A stretch of DNA of 64,000 nt from Chromobacterium sphagni (GTDB taxonomy: Bacteria; Pseudomonadota; Gammaproteobacteria; Burkholderiales; Chromobacteriaceae): assembly GCF_001855555.1 (NCBI RefSeq), contig NZ_MKCT01000001.1, positions 186,001-250,000 of the forward strand, read 5' to 3'. Positions 26,872 through 36,625 of this stretch are shown here, piece after piece; within the stretch, counting starts at the first letter, position 1, and each line of letters opens with the position of its first letter. The notes below the pieces were generated by a model. The model saw nothing but the letters and a program-made list of their open reading frames with translations. It had not been told where the DNA came from and ran no database searches. The translations under genes and the position numbers were made by a program.

Positions 26872-27585
26872 TCAGCTCTTGATCGGCCGCAAATAGGCGA
26901 GCCAGCGCGACTCCGCCTTGCGGAACAATCCGACCAGGATAAAGGTGATGCTCAGGTACAGCAGCGCGGCCAGGCCAAAGGCGTTGAAGGAATCGTAGGT
27001 GGCGGCGTTGGCGTCGCGCGCGACCTTCAAGATGTCCGGCACGGTGGCGGTAAAGGCCACGGTGGTGGCGTGCAGCATCAGGATCACTTCATTGCTGTAG
27101 GCCGGCAAAGCGCGGCGCAGCGCCGACGGGATGATGACCCGGCGGTACAAGGTGAAGGTGCTCATGCCGTAGGCGCGTCCCGCCTCGATCTCGCCGTAGG
27201 GCGTCGCCTTGATCGCGCCAGCGAAGATCTCGGTGGTGTAGGCGCAGGTATTGAGCGCAAACGCCAGGATGGTGCAGTTGTAGCCTTCGCGGAAGAAGTG
27301 GTTGAGGAAGCCGACCTCGCGCACCACCTCCAGGCTGTACATGCCGCTGTAGAAGAACAGCAGTTGCACGTACAGCGGCGTGCCGCGGAATACATAGGTG
27401 TACAGCCCCACGCCGCGCGCCAGCCATTTCACCTTGGACACCCGCGCCACCGCCAGCGGCACCGAAACCACGAAACCGAAGGCGATCGACAGCACCAACA
27501 GCCACATGGTAACAGCCAGACCGGACAGGTGGTAGCCGTCGCTCCACAGAAACGCGCGCCAGTATTGCTGGATGATGTCTATCAT
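26872..27585 (-). CDS. hisM: Histidine / basic amino acid ABC permease HisM
   Basis: This 237-residue inner-membrane permease resembles His[36 protein letters not shown], then the EAA loop [16 protein letters not shown] and [20 protein letters not shown]. Five or so hydrophobic helices are present. The start codon overlaps the hisQ stop by four bases, so the two permeases are coupled and should assemble as a heterodimer. Confidence 0.92.
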   Translation of the reverse strand: MIDIIQQYWRAFLWSDGYHLSGLAVTMWLLVLSIAFGFVVSVPLAVARVSKVKWLARGVGLYTYVFRGTPLYVQLLFFYSGMYSLEVVREVGFLNHFFREGYNCTILAFALNTCAYTTEIFAGAIKATPYGEIEAGRAYGMSTFTLYRRVIIPSALRRALPAYSNEVILMLHATTVAFTATVPDILKVARDANAATYDSFNAFGLAALLYLSITFILVGLFRKAESRWLAYLRPIKS

Positions 27586-28271
27586 AGCTCCGCCTCCCTC
27601 ACACCCATCGAATAGCGGCGTTCCAGCCTCACCAGCACGAAATTGGACAGCGTGGTCAGCAGCAGGTAGATGGCGCCCGCCACCAGGGTGAAGAAGAACA
27701 CCTTGTAGGTGCTCTTGCCGGCGTCAACCGATGCCTTCACCACGTCGGCCAGGCCGATGATGGACACCAGGGCGGTGGCTTTGAGCATCACCTGCCAGTT
27801 ATTGGAAATGCCGGGCAGCGCAAACCGCATCATCTGCGGAAACTGCACGCGGCTGAAAACCTGCCAGCTGCTCATGCCGTAGGCGATGCCGGCCTCGATC
27901 TGGCCCTTGGGCACCGACATGAAGGCGCCGCGCAGCGTCTCGGTGAAATAGGCGCCATAGATGAAACCCAGCGTGGCGATGCCGGAGACGAATGGATCCA
28001 GGTTGATCTGCTCGATCTGCAGCGCCTCGGTCAGCTTGTTCATGCCGATCTGCAGGCTGTAGAAGATCAGCAGCATCAGCACCAGATCGGGCACCCCGCG
28101 CACCAAAGTGGTGTAGAGGGTGGAAATCCCGCCCAGCACGGGATTGCTGGACAATTTGGCGCCTGCGCCAAGCAGGCCGATGACGAAAGCCAGGAGCAGC
28201 GACAGCACCGACAGCTCCAGCGTCACCAGGGTCCCTTGCCAGATAATGGGACCGAATCCGTCCAGAAACAT
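27582..28271 (-). CDS. hisQ: Histidine / basic amino acid ABC permease HisQ
   Basis: The 229-residue permease resembles HisQ: IIWQGTLVTLELSVLSLLLA at the N-terminus, TTLVRGVPDLVLMLLIFYSL, and the EAA loop SVPKGQIEAGIAYGMSSWQV. It partners HisM to form the membrane channel. About 136 bases separate it from the binding-protein gene upstream, room for an mRNA-stabilising hairpin that would allow higher expression of the binding protein. Confidence 0.92.
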   Translation of the reverse strand: MFLDGFGPIIWQGTLVTLELSVLSLLLAFVIGLLGAGAKLSSNPVLGGISTLYTTLVRGVPDLVLMLLIFYSLQIGMNKLTEALQIEQINLDPFVSGIATLGFIYGAYFTETLRGAFMSVPKGQIEAGIAYGMSSWQVFSRVQFPQMMRFALPGISNNWQVMLKATALVSIIGLADVVKASVDAGKSTYKVFFFTLVAGAIYLLLTTLSNFVLVRLERRYSMGVREAEL

Positions 28272-28407
28272 GATGTTCCCCCTTCGAGCGGCCCGTCCCT
28301 GCGGCTTATCTTGCCGGATGGCGACGGGTCCTCCAGATTAATACGCCCCGGCGGACCGGGGCGCATCGCAACAGCAGACAAGCGGCGCGCCGCCCGTCCG
28401 TCAGCAC

Positions 28408-29187
28408 TTAGTTGCCGTATACGTCGAAAGAGAAGTACTTCTTCTCGATCTTCTTGTAGGTGCCGTCTTTGAGCATGCCGGCGATGGCCTTGTCGATGGC
28501 GGCCTTCAGGTCGGCATCTTCCTTGCGCAGGCCGATGCCGGCGCCTTCGCCCAGAGTTTGCGCGTCGACCAGATCCTTGCCGGCGAACGCGAAGCCCTTG
28601 CCTTCCGGCTTCTTCAGGAAGCCCATGTCAGCCTGCACCGCGTCCTGCAGCGATGCGTCCAGACGGCCCGCGGTCAGGTCGGCCAGCACCAGGGTTTGGT
28701 TCTGATAAGGAACCACTTCCACGCCGGCCGGCGCCCAGTGCTTCTTGGCGTAGGCTTCCTGGATGGTGCCCTGCTCCACGCCCACGCGCTTGCCTTTCAG
28801 CGAAGCCGGAGTCGGCATCAGGCCGGAACCCACCTTGGCAACCATGCGGGTCGGGGTGTTGAACAGCTTGGCGGAGAAGGCGATTTCCTTCATCCGGGCT
28901 TCGGTCATCGACATCGACGACAGCACGCCGTCAAACTTCTTGGCCTTCAACGCCGGGATCATGCCGTCGAAATCGTTTTCCACCCAGACGCACTTGGCCT
29001 TCATCCGGTGACAGATCTCGGTGCCCAGATCGATGTCGAAACCGACGATCTGGCCATTGGCGGCCTTGGATTCAAACGGCGCGTAGCTGGCGTCCACCCC
29101 GAAACGCACTTCTTTCCAGTCTTTGGCGTAAGCCCCCATCGATGCGGCCAGCAAACCTACGGCCAGCGCAGCAAGTGCCTTCTTCAT
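28408..29187 (-). CDS. hisJ: Periplasmic basic amino acid-binding protein (HisJ/ArgT-like)
   Basis: The ATG at 29187 follows a strong GAGGAG ribosome site and begins a signal peptide (MKKALAALAVGLLAASMGAYA). The 259-residue protein has the type 3 solute-binding fold: VRFGVDASYAPFESKA with the ligand-binding aromatic residue, IVGFDIDLGTEICHRM, FDGMIPALKAKKFDGVLSSM, LKGKRVGVEQGTIQEAY and LDASLQDAVQADMGFL. It resembles HisJ/ArgT proteins for histidine, arginine, lysine or ornithine; which one cannot be told. A longer open frame upstream is not used, because it lacks a ribosome site and would bury the signal peptide. Confidence 0.9.
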   Translation of the reverse strand: MKKALAALAVGLLAASMGAYAKDWKEVRFGVDASYAPFESKAANGQIVGFDIDLGTEICHRMKAKCVWVENDFDGMIPALKAKKFDGVLSSMSMTEARMKEIAFSAKLFNTPTRMVAKVGSGLMPTPASLKGKRVGVEQGTIQEAYAKKHWAPAGVEVVPYQNQTLVLADLTAGRLDASLQDAVQADMGFLKKPEGKGFAFAGKDLVDAQTLGEGAGIGLRKEDADLKAAIDKAIAGMLKDGTYKKIEKKYFSFDVYGN

Positions 29188-29604
29188 GTGATTCTCCTCA
29201 TCAAAGCAAACATCTTTGTTGGTCTGTCCAGCTTTTCGCCGGACTTTGTCTCCCAGGCAAACCGCGCCCGGACCGGAACAGCAAACTGCAACTGACGCCA
29301 CATCGGTGGCCAGCCCCTGCTCCTCCAGAGGATGGCCGCACCATGTTATATAGTTAGAGCAATTTGTCTAGCAAGCCCGATTTTCCGGAAATGCCATATT
29401 CATTACTGAAGCATATGGCGCTTCACTTAGCAGAATTCATGCCATCTCTAAGGAAAACCGGCTGCCGCCGTGGTGTTTGTCTGAGGACAAAATACAACAT
29501 CCAATCGACTTGAGAAGTAACGACACGTGAAGAGATCGGTGTACAGCAAAGCGACAAAAATTGGCAAAAATCGGTCAAACTCCTGCATTTTGCCCAAATT
29601 GAAT
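29188..29604. other. Intergenic region upstream of hisJ
   Basis: About 415 bases without a credible gene. It must hold the hisJ promoter. The segment near 29,345-29,420 is AT-rich (TTATATAGTTAGAG and neighbours) and could contain it. The short minus-strand open frame at 29423-29647 has no ribosome site or family resemblance and overlaps the obgE terminator. Confidence 0.5.
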
Positions 29605-29640
29605 AAAAAAGCGGGTCAGATATGCCTCTGACCCGCTTTA
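29605..29640 (-). terminator. Terminator after obgE
   Basis: The stem GCGGGTCAGA / TCTGACCCGC with a six-base loop is followed on the minus strand by six T residues, 25 bases past the obgE stop. Confidence 0.92.
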
Positions 29641-29665
29641 CTACCACACAAACATGAACCTTCCG

Positions 29666-30844
<1,179 letters not shown>

Positions 30845-30907
30845 TCAGCGAGGAGTCAGGGGTCAGGACTGGACAGCGCCAACCCTCACGCCTTGCCCCT
30901 CGGTATG

Positions 30908-30936
30908 AAAAAAGCCCTATCGCAGGATAGGGCTTT
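30908..30936 (-). terminator. Terminator after rpmA
   Basis: The stem GCCCTATC / GATAGGGC with a four-base loop is followed on the minus strand by TTTTTT. It lies between rpmA and obgE and may attenuate obgE relative to the ribosomal genes. Confidence 0.88.
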
Positions 30937-30956
30937 CTTGGATGCTAGAAAGCGAA

Positions 30957-31232
30957 TTATTCGCCGTCTACACCGGTGTACGGAATCACGTTAACGGTCT
31001 TGCGCTGTTGCGCGCCCTTAACGGTGAATTCAACGTAGCCATCAACCTTGGCGAACAGGGTGTGATCCTTGCCCTGACCAACGTTTTCACCGGCATGGAA
31101 GCGGGTGCCGCGCTGACGCACGATGATGGAACCAGCCGGAATCAGTTCGCTACCGTAAACCTTAACGCCCAGGCGTTTGGCTTCGGAGTCACGACCGTTG
31201 CGGGAGCTACCGCCTGCTTTTTTGTGTGCCAT
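30957..31232 (-). CDS. rpmA: 50S ribosomal protein L27
   Basis: The 91-residue protein starts [20 protein letters not shown], the invariant N-terminus of L27 that reaches toward the peptidyl-transferase centre. [20 protein letters not shown] and the conserved [20 protein letters not shown] follow. It lies 12 bases after rplU in the usual operon. Confidence 0.98.
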   Translation of the reverse strand: MAHKKAGGSSRNGRDSEAKRLGVKVYGSELIPAGSIIVRQRGTRFHAGENVGQGKDHTLFAKVDGYVEFTVKGAQQRKTVNVIPYTGVDGE

Positions 31233-31244
31233 GACTGTTTATCC

Positions 31245-31556
31245 TTACTTCGAAATCGCGTCGATGCGGATTTCGGTGAAGTTTTGACGATGACCCTGGT
31301 GTTTCTGGTAGTGCTTACGACGACGCATCTTGAAAATGCGGATCTTGTCGCCACGACCGTGGGAAACAACGGTAGCCTTAACAGTGGCGCCAACAATCAT
31401 CGGCGCGCCTACAACAACCTGTTCACCGTCAGCAATCATCAGCACTTCTTCAAGTACGATCTGGCTGTCGACGTCTGCAGGTATCTGTTCTACTTTGAGT
31501 TTTTCACCAACGACAACCTTGTACTGCTTGCCGCCGGTTTTTATGACCGCATACAT
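31245..31556 (-). CDS. rplU: 50S ribosomal protein L21
   Basis: The ATG at 31556 gives [20 protein letters not shown], the standard N-terminus, with AGGAG nine bases upstream; an ATG six bases earlier (MRMYAV) is in frame and cannot be excluded. The 103-residue protein ends with [20 protein letters not shown], the conserved rRNA-binding tail. It is the first gene of the rplU-rpmA-obgE cluster and is divergent from ispB. Confidence 0.97.
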   Translation of the reverse strand: MYAVIKTGGKQYKVVVGEKLKVEQIPADVDSQIVLEEVLMIADGEQVVVGAPMIVGATVKATVVSHGRGDKIRIFKMRRRKHYQKHQGHRQNFTEIRIDAISK

Positions 31557-31748
31557 TCGCATGAGCTCCTGATTTGAAAATCCCCACGCCTGTTGCGCAG
31601 GGAACGCGAGAATATACGTGCCCCAACTCAAGTTGTCAATGATTTCATCAACTTAAGGCTGCAACCACAGTGGCATGGCGGGCTGCGGGCCTTTTCTGGT
31701 AAGATTCTGCACTTTGGCGTAACCATCGCAACGATACTGGTTGAAAAC

Positions 31749-32717
31749 GTGTCCACCCCGCCTTTCCGTACCCTGATAGCCGACGACATGCAGACGGTTG
31801 ACCGCGTCATCCGCGCCCGCCTGCACTCCGACGTGGTCCTGATCCGCCAGGTGGCGGAATACATCATCTCCGCCGGAGGCAAGCGCCTGCGTCCGGCGTT
31901 GACCCTATTATCCGGCCGCGCGCTGGGCTACCAGGGGGAATACCTGTTTGAACTGGCGGCGATGATAGAGTTCATCCACACCGCCACCCTGCTGCACGAC
32001 GACGTGGTGGACGAATCCGACCTGCGCCGCGGCCGCAAGACCGCCAACGCGCTGTTCGGCAACGCCGCAAGCGTGCTGGTGGGCGACTTCCTCTACACCC
32101 GCGCCTTCCAAATGATGGTCACCACCCGCAACATGACAATCCTGGAAGTGATGGCCGAAGCCACCAACATCATCGCCGAAGGCGAGGTGCTGCAGCTCCT
32201 GAACATCGGCAACACCGACGTCAGCGAAGACGAATACCTGAAGGTGATCCAGTACAAGACCGCCAAACTGTTCGAGGCCGCCGCCCGCGTGGGCGCGCTG
32301 ATCGCGGACGCCACGCCGGAACAGGTGCAAGCAATGGCCGACTACGGCATGTACCTAGGCACCGCCTTCCAGATCATCGACGACGTACTGGACTACAGCG
32401 GCGACGCCGAAACCATAGGCAAGAGCCTGGGCGACGACCTGGCCGAAGGCAAACCCACGCTGCCCCTCATCTATACGATGCGCCACGGCAGTCCGGAAGC
32501 ATCGACCACCGTGCGCGGCGCGCTGGAAAATGCCAGCCGCGACGGTTTCCAGGATGTGCTCGCTGCGGTACAATCCTGCGGCGCGCTGGACTACGCCAAG
32601 AACGAAGCCGCCAAAATGGCCGGCAAGGCCATCGCGGCCTTGCAAACCATCCCCGATACGGAAACCCGCCAGGCTCTGATAGAGTTGGCCCGCCTGTCGG
32701 TGGACCGCAGCGCCTGA
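31749..32717 (+). CDS. ispB: Octaprenyl diphosphate synthase
   Basis: This prenyltransferase builds the C40-type side chain of ubiquinone (and of rhodoquinone if rquA works). The first Asp-rich motif is LLHDDVVDESDLRRG and the second is FQIIDDVLDYSGD; GGKRLRPAL, FIHTATLLHDD, GNAASVLVGDFLYTRAFQMM and GDDLAEGKPTLPLIY are all family hallmarks. I prefer the GTG start at 31749 (322 residues), because it matches the usual length; the upstream open frame continues to 31593 without a conserved sequence. The tRNA gene follows 17 bases after the stop. Confidence 0.93.
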   Translation: MSTPPFRTLIADDMQTVDRVIRARLHSDVVLIRQVAEYIISAGGKRLRPALTLLSGRALGYQGEYLFELAAMIEFIHTATLLHDDVVDESDLRRGRKTANALFGNAASVLVGDFLYTRAFQMMVTTRNMTILEVMAEATNIIAEGEVLQLLNIGNTDVSEDEYLKVIQYKTAKLFEAAARVGALIADATPEQVQAMADYGMYLGTAFQIIDDVLDYSGDAETIGKSLGDDLAEGKPTLPLIYTMRHGSPEASTTVRGALENASRDGFQDVLAAVQSCGALDYAKNEAAKMAGKAIAALQTIPDTETRQALIELARLSVDRSA

Positions 32718-32734
32718 CCACAGTTTTTTGAAGT

Positions 32735-32809
32735 GTCTCCGTAGTTAAATGGATATAACGGCCCCCTCCTAAGGGGCAGTTACAGGTTCGATTCCTGTCG
32801 GGGGCACCA
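32735..32809 (+). tRNA. tRNA-Arg (anticodon CCU)
   Basis: Acceptor stem GTCTCCG pairs with CGGGGGC, allowing G-T pairs. The anticodon stem GCCCC/GGGGC encloses the loop CTCCTAA, so the anticodon is CCT. The T arm ACAGGTTCGATTCCTGT is standard, and CCA is encoded. Its 3' end is the integration site of the island that follows. tRNA-Arg(CCU) is a common target for P4-type integrases. Confidence 0.95.
32795..32809. other. attL-like site in the tRNA-Arg 3' end
   Basis: CTGTCGGGGGCACCA at the tRNA end recurs, one G shorter, at 62214-62227. The following ~70 bases are also similar at the two places (CACTTCCAAA, then a hairpin with AAACCCGC and GCGGGTTTT). This fits site-specific integration into the tRNA. 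Confidence 0.75.
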
Positions 32810-32842
32810 CCAGCACTTCCAAAACAGTCCAAGAAAATCCAG

Positions 32843-32875
32843 AAACCCGCACAGCACAAGGCTTTGCGGGTTTTT
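32843..32875 (+). terminator. Terminator after tRNA-Arg
   Basis: AAACCCGC pairs with GCGGGTTT and is followed by TTTT. A similar hairpin recurs after the right att site at 62261-62296, so each element seems to bring its own tRNA terminator. Confidence 0.75.
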
Positions 32876-32923
32876 CTTTGGTCCAGAGTCGTCCAGCAGC
32901 ATCCAGCAACATCTACACTTCTT

Positions 32924-32947
32924 GTGTATAGATTCGTGCATACATCC
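32924..32947. repeat. Left arm-type repeat (partner at 62132-62155)
   Basis: The 24 bases around GTGTATAGATTCGTG match 21 of 24 positions at 62132-62155 in the same orientation. Each copy lies just inside the island end, as expected for integrase arm-binding sites. Confidence 0.6.
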
Positions 32948-32961
32948 CAAACCCCCGATAA

Positions 32962-33313
32962 AATCTATACACATCGTCCCTAGCACCTTTTGCAATCCAT
33001 ACTCTGGTTGGAAAAATGTATGACTGCCAACAACCAGATGTAGGCCCTGGAGCCTTGAGAGCCACACCATCAAGACCGTAGCGGCCACCCCGCAGAAGTC
33101 GCATGGTGACGGTGGTGACGTAGTGACATCTTTGATTTGCAAAGGCTTCCCGTCCCCATCGGCTGGTGACGACTGCACACAGTCACTAGTGACGGACAAG
33201 CCACACCTTCGCCCAGCGCCTGATAGCAAAAGCTTCAGGCCCCAAAAATAAGCGCTGAGCGGGCTCACCACGCCCGACTAACGGCGCAAATCTATACACG
33301 GGAATCTATACAC
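32962..33313 (+). promoter_or_regulatory. Repeated AATCTATACAC operators before the integrase
   Basis: AATCTATACAC occurs at 32962-32972, 33289-33299 and 33303-33313, the last touching the integrase ATG. An inverted copy, GTGTATAGATT, is at 32924-32934. The two copies at the start codon would let the integrase or an excisionase block its own transcription or translation. Confidence 0.6.
33105..33193. repeat. Left TGAC-rich iteron block
   Basis: GGTGAC occurs at 33105, 33114 and 33165, TAGTGAC at 33121 and again within 33182-33193, which is the palindrome GTCACTAGTGAC. The 23 bases at 33116-33138 (beginning TGACGTAGTGACATC) recur exactly but inverted at 61446-61468. The block may be bound by the excisionase or by the element's primase-helicase at an origin. 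Confidence 0.7.
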
Positions 33314-34546
33314 ATGGCGCTAACCGACATTTCCATCCGGCAAGCCAAGCCACAAGAGAAGACCTATCACCTGCCTGACGGGAGCAGCCTGTTCCTGGAA
33401 GTCACCCCATCCGGCGGCAAGCTGTGGCGCTACCGCTTCCGCTTCAACGGCAAAGCCGCCGTTCTTGCCCTGGGCAAATACCCAGATGTCGGCCTGGCCG
33501 AGGCACGCAACAAAGCAGGCGAAGCGCGTAAGCAACTGTCCGAGGGCATCAACCCGGCGGCACAACGCAAATCGGATAAGCTTGCCGCCAAACTGTCAGC
33601 AGCCAACACCTTCCGGGCGATTGCCGAGGAGTGGCACGCCAAAGAACGCCATGAATGGAGTGAGCAGCACGCCGAACGAGTCATGACCTCGTTGGAATTG
33701 CACATCTTCCCCTTCATTGGCTCCAGCCCCATCAAGGACATCAAGCCGCTTGAACTGCTGGAAGTTCTGCGCCGTGTTGAAAAAGCGGGAAACCTGGACA
33801 CCTGCAAACGCCTGCGCCAGCGTTGCTCGTCCATCTTCAGGCTCGCCATTCTGACCGGCCGCTGCGACAGCGATCCCGCCGCCCCGCTGGTGGGCGCACT
33901 GAAGACACCGCAGGCAGAACACCGCAAAGCCCTCAACCGCGATGAGCTGCCGGAATTTCTGCATGCGCTAAAGGAAATGGATTCCAATCGTCAAACCAAG
34001 CTGATGATGGAACTGATGCTCCACACGTTCACGCGCGTTGGAGAAATGAGCATGGCCAGATGGGAAGAAATCGACTTCGGCTCCAAGCTGTGGACCATTC
34101 CGCCGGAACACCGCAAGCTGACAGATATATCCAAGAAATCCGCCGCGCCCCACCTTGTGCCCCTTTCCGACCACGCGCTTGCCATCCTGCGCGAGCTGCA
34201 AGCCATCAGCGGCGGACGGGAACACATCTTCCCCAACCGCAACAGCCCGAACCGGCCAATGTCGCCGGAAACGCTGCGGCGGGCGCTGCATCGCATGGGC
34301 TTCAAGGGCAAAGCCGATGTCCACGGCTTCCGCTCCACCGCATCCACCATCCTGAATGAGGAAGGCTTCAATCCTGACGCCATAGAACGCCAGCTGGCCC
34401 ACGTCGAAAGAAACCGGGTCCGCGCCGCCTACAACCGCGCCGAGTACATGGAGGAGCGCCGCCGCATGATGCAATGGTGGTCAAGCTACATTGCCCAGCA
34501 GCAAGGCGACAATGTCGTGCCGGTTAACTTTCAACGGGCGGGCTAA
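33314..34546 (+). CDS. int: P4-type tyrosine recombinase (integrase) of the island
   Basis: The 410-residue integrase would insert and excise the island at the tRNA-Arg. The N-terminal DUF4102-type domain begins LTDISIRQAKPQEKTYHLPD and contains WRYRFRFNGKAAVLALGKYP. The core-binding domain spans roughly residues 100-190, and the catalytic domain carries HTFTRVGEMSMARWEEID (Arg), HLVPLSDHA, HGFRSTASTILNEEGF (His-x-x-Arg) and the nucleophile Tyr in RAAYNRAEYMEERRRMMQWW. All expected catalytic residues are present, so it looks functional. It points away from the tRNA, as in most P4-type elements. Confidence 0.95.
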   Translation: MALTDISIRQAKPQEKTYHLPDGSSLFLEVTPSGGKLWRYRFRFNGKAAVLALGKYPDVGLAEARNKAGEARKQLSEGINPAAQRKSDKLAAKLSAANTFRAIAEEWHAKERHEWSEQHAERVMTSLELHIFPFIGSSPIKDIKPLELLEVLRRVEKAGNLDTCKRLRQRCSSIFRLAILTGRCDSDPAAPLVGALKTPQAEHRKALNRDELPEFLHALKEMDSNRQTKLMMELMLHTFTRVGEMSMARWEEIDFGSKLWTIPPEHRKLTDISKKSAAPHLVPLSDHALAILRELQAISGGREHIFPNRNSPNRPMSPETLRRALHRMGFKGKADVHGFRSTASTILNEEGFNPDAIERQLAHVERNRVRAAYNRAEYMEERRRMMQWWSSYIAQQQGDNVVPVNFQRAG

Positions 34547-34548
34547 GC

Positions 34549-34797
34549 ATGACTACTTGGGACTATCGTGTAATCGAGTTCGAAACGGCAGCTCCGGGAG
34601 AGGCTGAGCCTCATCGTTGGCGCGCCATCCACGAAGTTTTCTACAACGACGCAGGGCAGACCGTCGCATATGGCGAAAACCCAGCCATCGTGCTTTGGGA
34701 GGTGGCGGAAGGTAACAACAGCCCCAGCAGCACCCTGGAACGGATGCAGATGGCTCTATCCAAGCCCGCCCTGAGAGCTAAAGAGTTTTACAAGTAG
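34549..34797 (+). CDS. Small hypothetical protein next to integrase
   Basis: The 82-residue product (MTTWDYRVIEFETAAPGEAE) begins two bases after the integrase stop, so it is probably co-translated with it. It contains HRWRAIHEVFYNDAGQTVAY and ENPAIVLWEV, a compact alpha/beta-like pattern with several aromatic residues. No signal or membrane helix. Similar short genes occur beside phage and island integrases, but I do not recognise a family or function. Confidence 0.65.
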   Translation: MTTWDYRVIEFETAAPGEAEPHRWRAIHEVFYNDAGQTVAYGENPAIVLWEVAEGNNSPSSTLERMQMALSKPALRAKEFYK

Positions 34798-34927
34798 ATG
34801 GCTACTCGAACACCGCAACGGTCGATGTAAAATTAACATATAAACCACGCCCAGCCCGATGAGGCAAAACAGGACACATTCACCTGTTTGGCGTGGTTTT
34901 GCCATTTGAAGGGCCACGCCGGAAGGC

Positions 34928-35902
34928 ATGATGATGAAAAGCAAACTGGATAAGAGCACCTTGCCGGGCGGTGATCCGAACTCGCCACAAGCGCAGCACA
35001 AAAAAAGTAGCAGCCGACAAGCCGATATCAATAGCCATAACACAGCCGATCAGGAGCGCCCTCTCGTCGCCCACCCAGAAGCAGATGATTCCGCATTGGA
35101 AGAGCTTCTAGCATTCATTGCATCTCGACCAGATACAGACGACTACGATATACCAGACATGCGAATCCCGGAGGAGATCTCCGCATGCCTGCCCGAGTCT
35201 GAGGAAGAAGCGACAGAACTCTTGGAACAACTAGAAGAGTGGAATGCTGGCTCTGCGTCCTTTCCCGTTGGGGAAGCCAGATTTTTGAAATGGATGAATA
35301 GTCCCTTGCCAAGCTTGGCCAGAGGTATCCAGCAAGCCTTACTGGAGATGCAACCACCACTGCTAAGTAGCAATCTTCGTAATTACGACATGATTAGCGA
35401 TTTACTCGACAATCCAGAAAATCTTACTGTCTTACAGGAAGATGCGCTTATCACCTTGCGTGTGCTGTTGATAATGCAACGCCGACGAGCCAGCAAGGGA
35501 GAGCTAGATCGCAACAAGATGCGCATTCTGGACATGCTGTCACGCCTGCGCCGAGAGCTGCCCATTTGGCAGAAGCAGGGTCGCTTGCACCGGGTTCATA
35601 AAGCACAAACAGAAGCAGGCAAGCGCAGCTCTAAATACGCTTGGGCGTACCCGAAATGGAGAGGCCTCGCACTGGAGATGTGGGAAGGTGGAGCAGGCTT
35701 CGAGTCTGTGATTTCCGAGATTCAAAGACGACATCATATATCCTCTGCCAATAGCTTTGGCCGCTCTACCCTGAGCAACAGCAAACCCAACGAGAAGCCA
35801 AGCAGAAATACGATTCGAAGCTTTTTGGACCAACTACATGCAGAGACAGGTTTGGGCCAGAAGAGCACACGCGGAAGAAAACCAAGAGCCAAAATCCAAT
35901 AA
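34928..35902 (+). CDS. Hypothetical island protein, 324 residues
   Basis: The product begins with a charged, probably disordered ~60 residues and an acidic stretch (DADDSALEEL-like, SEEEATELLEQLEE). A helical central part follows (ITLRVLLIMQRRRASKGELD), and then a basic C-terminal tail ending STRGRKPRAKIQ. The middle could be a DNA-binding or adaptor region. Base composition is clearly less GC-rich than the flanking integrase and primase genes, indicating a different origin. It is preceded by GGAAGGCATG, which supplies a weak ribosome site. I recognise no family. Confidence 0.65.
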   Translation: MMMKSKLDKSTLPGGDPNSPQAQHKKSSSRQADINSHNTADQERPLVAHPEADDSALEELLAFIASRPDTDDYDIPDMRIPEEISACLPESEEEATELLEQLEEWNAGSASFPVGEARFLKWMNSPLPSLARGIQQALLEMQPPLLSSNLRNYDMISDLLDNPENLTVLQEDALITLRVLLIMQRRRASKGELDRNKMRILDMLSRLRRELPIWQKQGRLHRVHKAQTEAGKRSSKYAWAYPKWRGLALEMWEGGAGFESVISEIQRRHHISSANSFGRSTLSNSKPNEKPSRNTIRSFLDQLHAETGLGQKSTRGRKPRAKIQ

Positions 35903-35999
35903 TTTAATTTCCAAAAGGCTCTATTTGGAAATTTAACCTCCCCTAACATTCGCCTTGCTGTACCGCATTGGACAGCATGAATCCTTCAAGGAACTGCGA

Positions 36000-36404
36000 A
36001 TGCAATCTCACAAAACCCATCTGCCCCGCCCGGAAGCCGCCGTATACCTGGGCGTCTCCATCTTCACCATGAACCAGTGGGCCAGCGAGGGCAAAGGCCC
36101 GCGCTCGATCCGCGTAGGCCGACAATGCGTCTACCAACGGGGCGAGCTGGACGCCTTCAAAGCCAGCCGGGAGCCTGCCCAGCAGGCTACCCCGGCCCCG
36201 ATCACTTCCAGCACCGATTGCCTGATCCGCCTGCCGGAAGTAATGCGCAAAACCGGCATGTCCCGCAGCTGGATTTACGCGCAGATGAAGGCAGATATGT
36301 TCCCGATAGCTATCAGCCTGGGCGCGCGCGCCGTCGCATGGAAACAGTCTTCCATTGACGACTGGATTGCCAGCCGCGAAGCCGCTGCACAGGAGGTGGC
36401 ATGA
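36000..36404 (+). CDS. Two-HTH AlpA/excisionase-like regulator
   Basis: The ATG at 36000 follows AAGGAACTGCGA. The 134-residue product holds two helix-turn-helix units in tandem: residues ~8-55 (PRPEAAVYLGVSIFTMNQWA with GRQCVYQRGELDAF), like excisionase HTH_17 domains, and residues ~75-125 (IRLPEVMRKTGMSRSWIYAQ with FPIAISLGARAVAWKQSSID), an AlpA-type domain. In P4-like elements AlpA-type proteins activate integrase or act as excisionase. The fused pair may bind two adjacent sites. It overlaps the next small gene (ATGATG at its stop). Confidence 0.8.
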   Translation: MQSHKTHLPRPEAAVYLGVSIFTMNQWASEGKGPRSIRVGRQCVYQRGELDAFKASREPAQQATPAPITSSTDCLIRLPEVMRKTGMSRSWIYAQMKADMFPIAISLGARAVAWKQSSIDDWIASREAAAQEVA

Positions 36405-36625
36405 TGCGTCGCCAACACGCTGCTTTCCGCTCCCCCATCATTCGCGCCACGAGCGGCGATGCCCGACGCACCTCCCAGCCCCATCGAGCAAGCCACTTCC
36501 TCGGCGAAGCCCTTGGCCCGGTGATCAAGCAACTGCGAGCAGAGGGCAACGATAAGCGCATGGAACAGCTACGCGCGGCGCTAGCGGGACACGGCTGCCC
36601 GATGGCCCAGCCGGTGGAGAAGTGA
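36401..36625 (+). CDS. Small hypothetical protein
   Basis: The 74-residue product starts within the stop of the AlpA-like gene, suggesting translational coupling. Its C-terminal half (LGEALGPVIKQLRAEGNDKR) is helical and basic. No known family is recognised. Its place between regulators and primase suggests a role in element control or replication. Confidence 0.6.
   Translation: MMRRQHAAFRSPIIRATSGDARRTSQPHRASHFLGEALGPVIKQLRAEGNDKRMEQLRAALAGHGCPMAQPVEK

Noticed and set aside
29423-29647. 74-residue minus-strand open frame upstream of hisJ
   Set aside because: It overlaps the obgE terminator and has no recognisable features.
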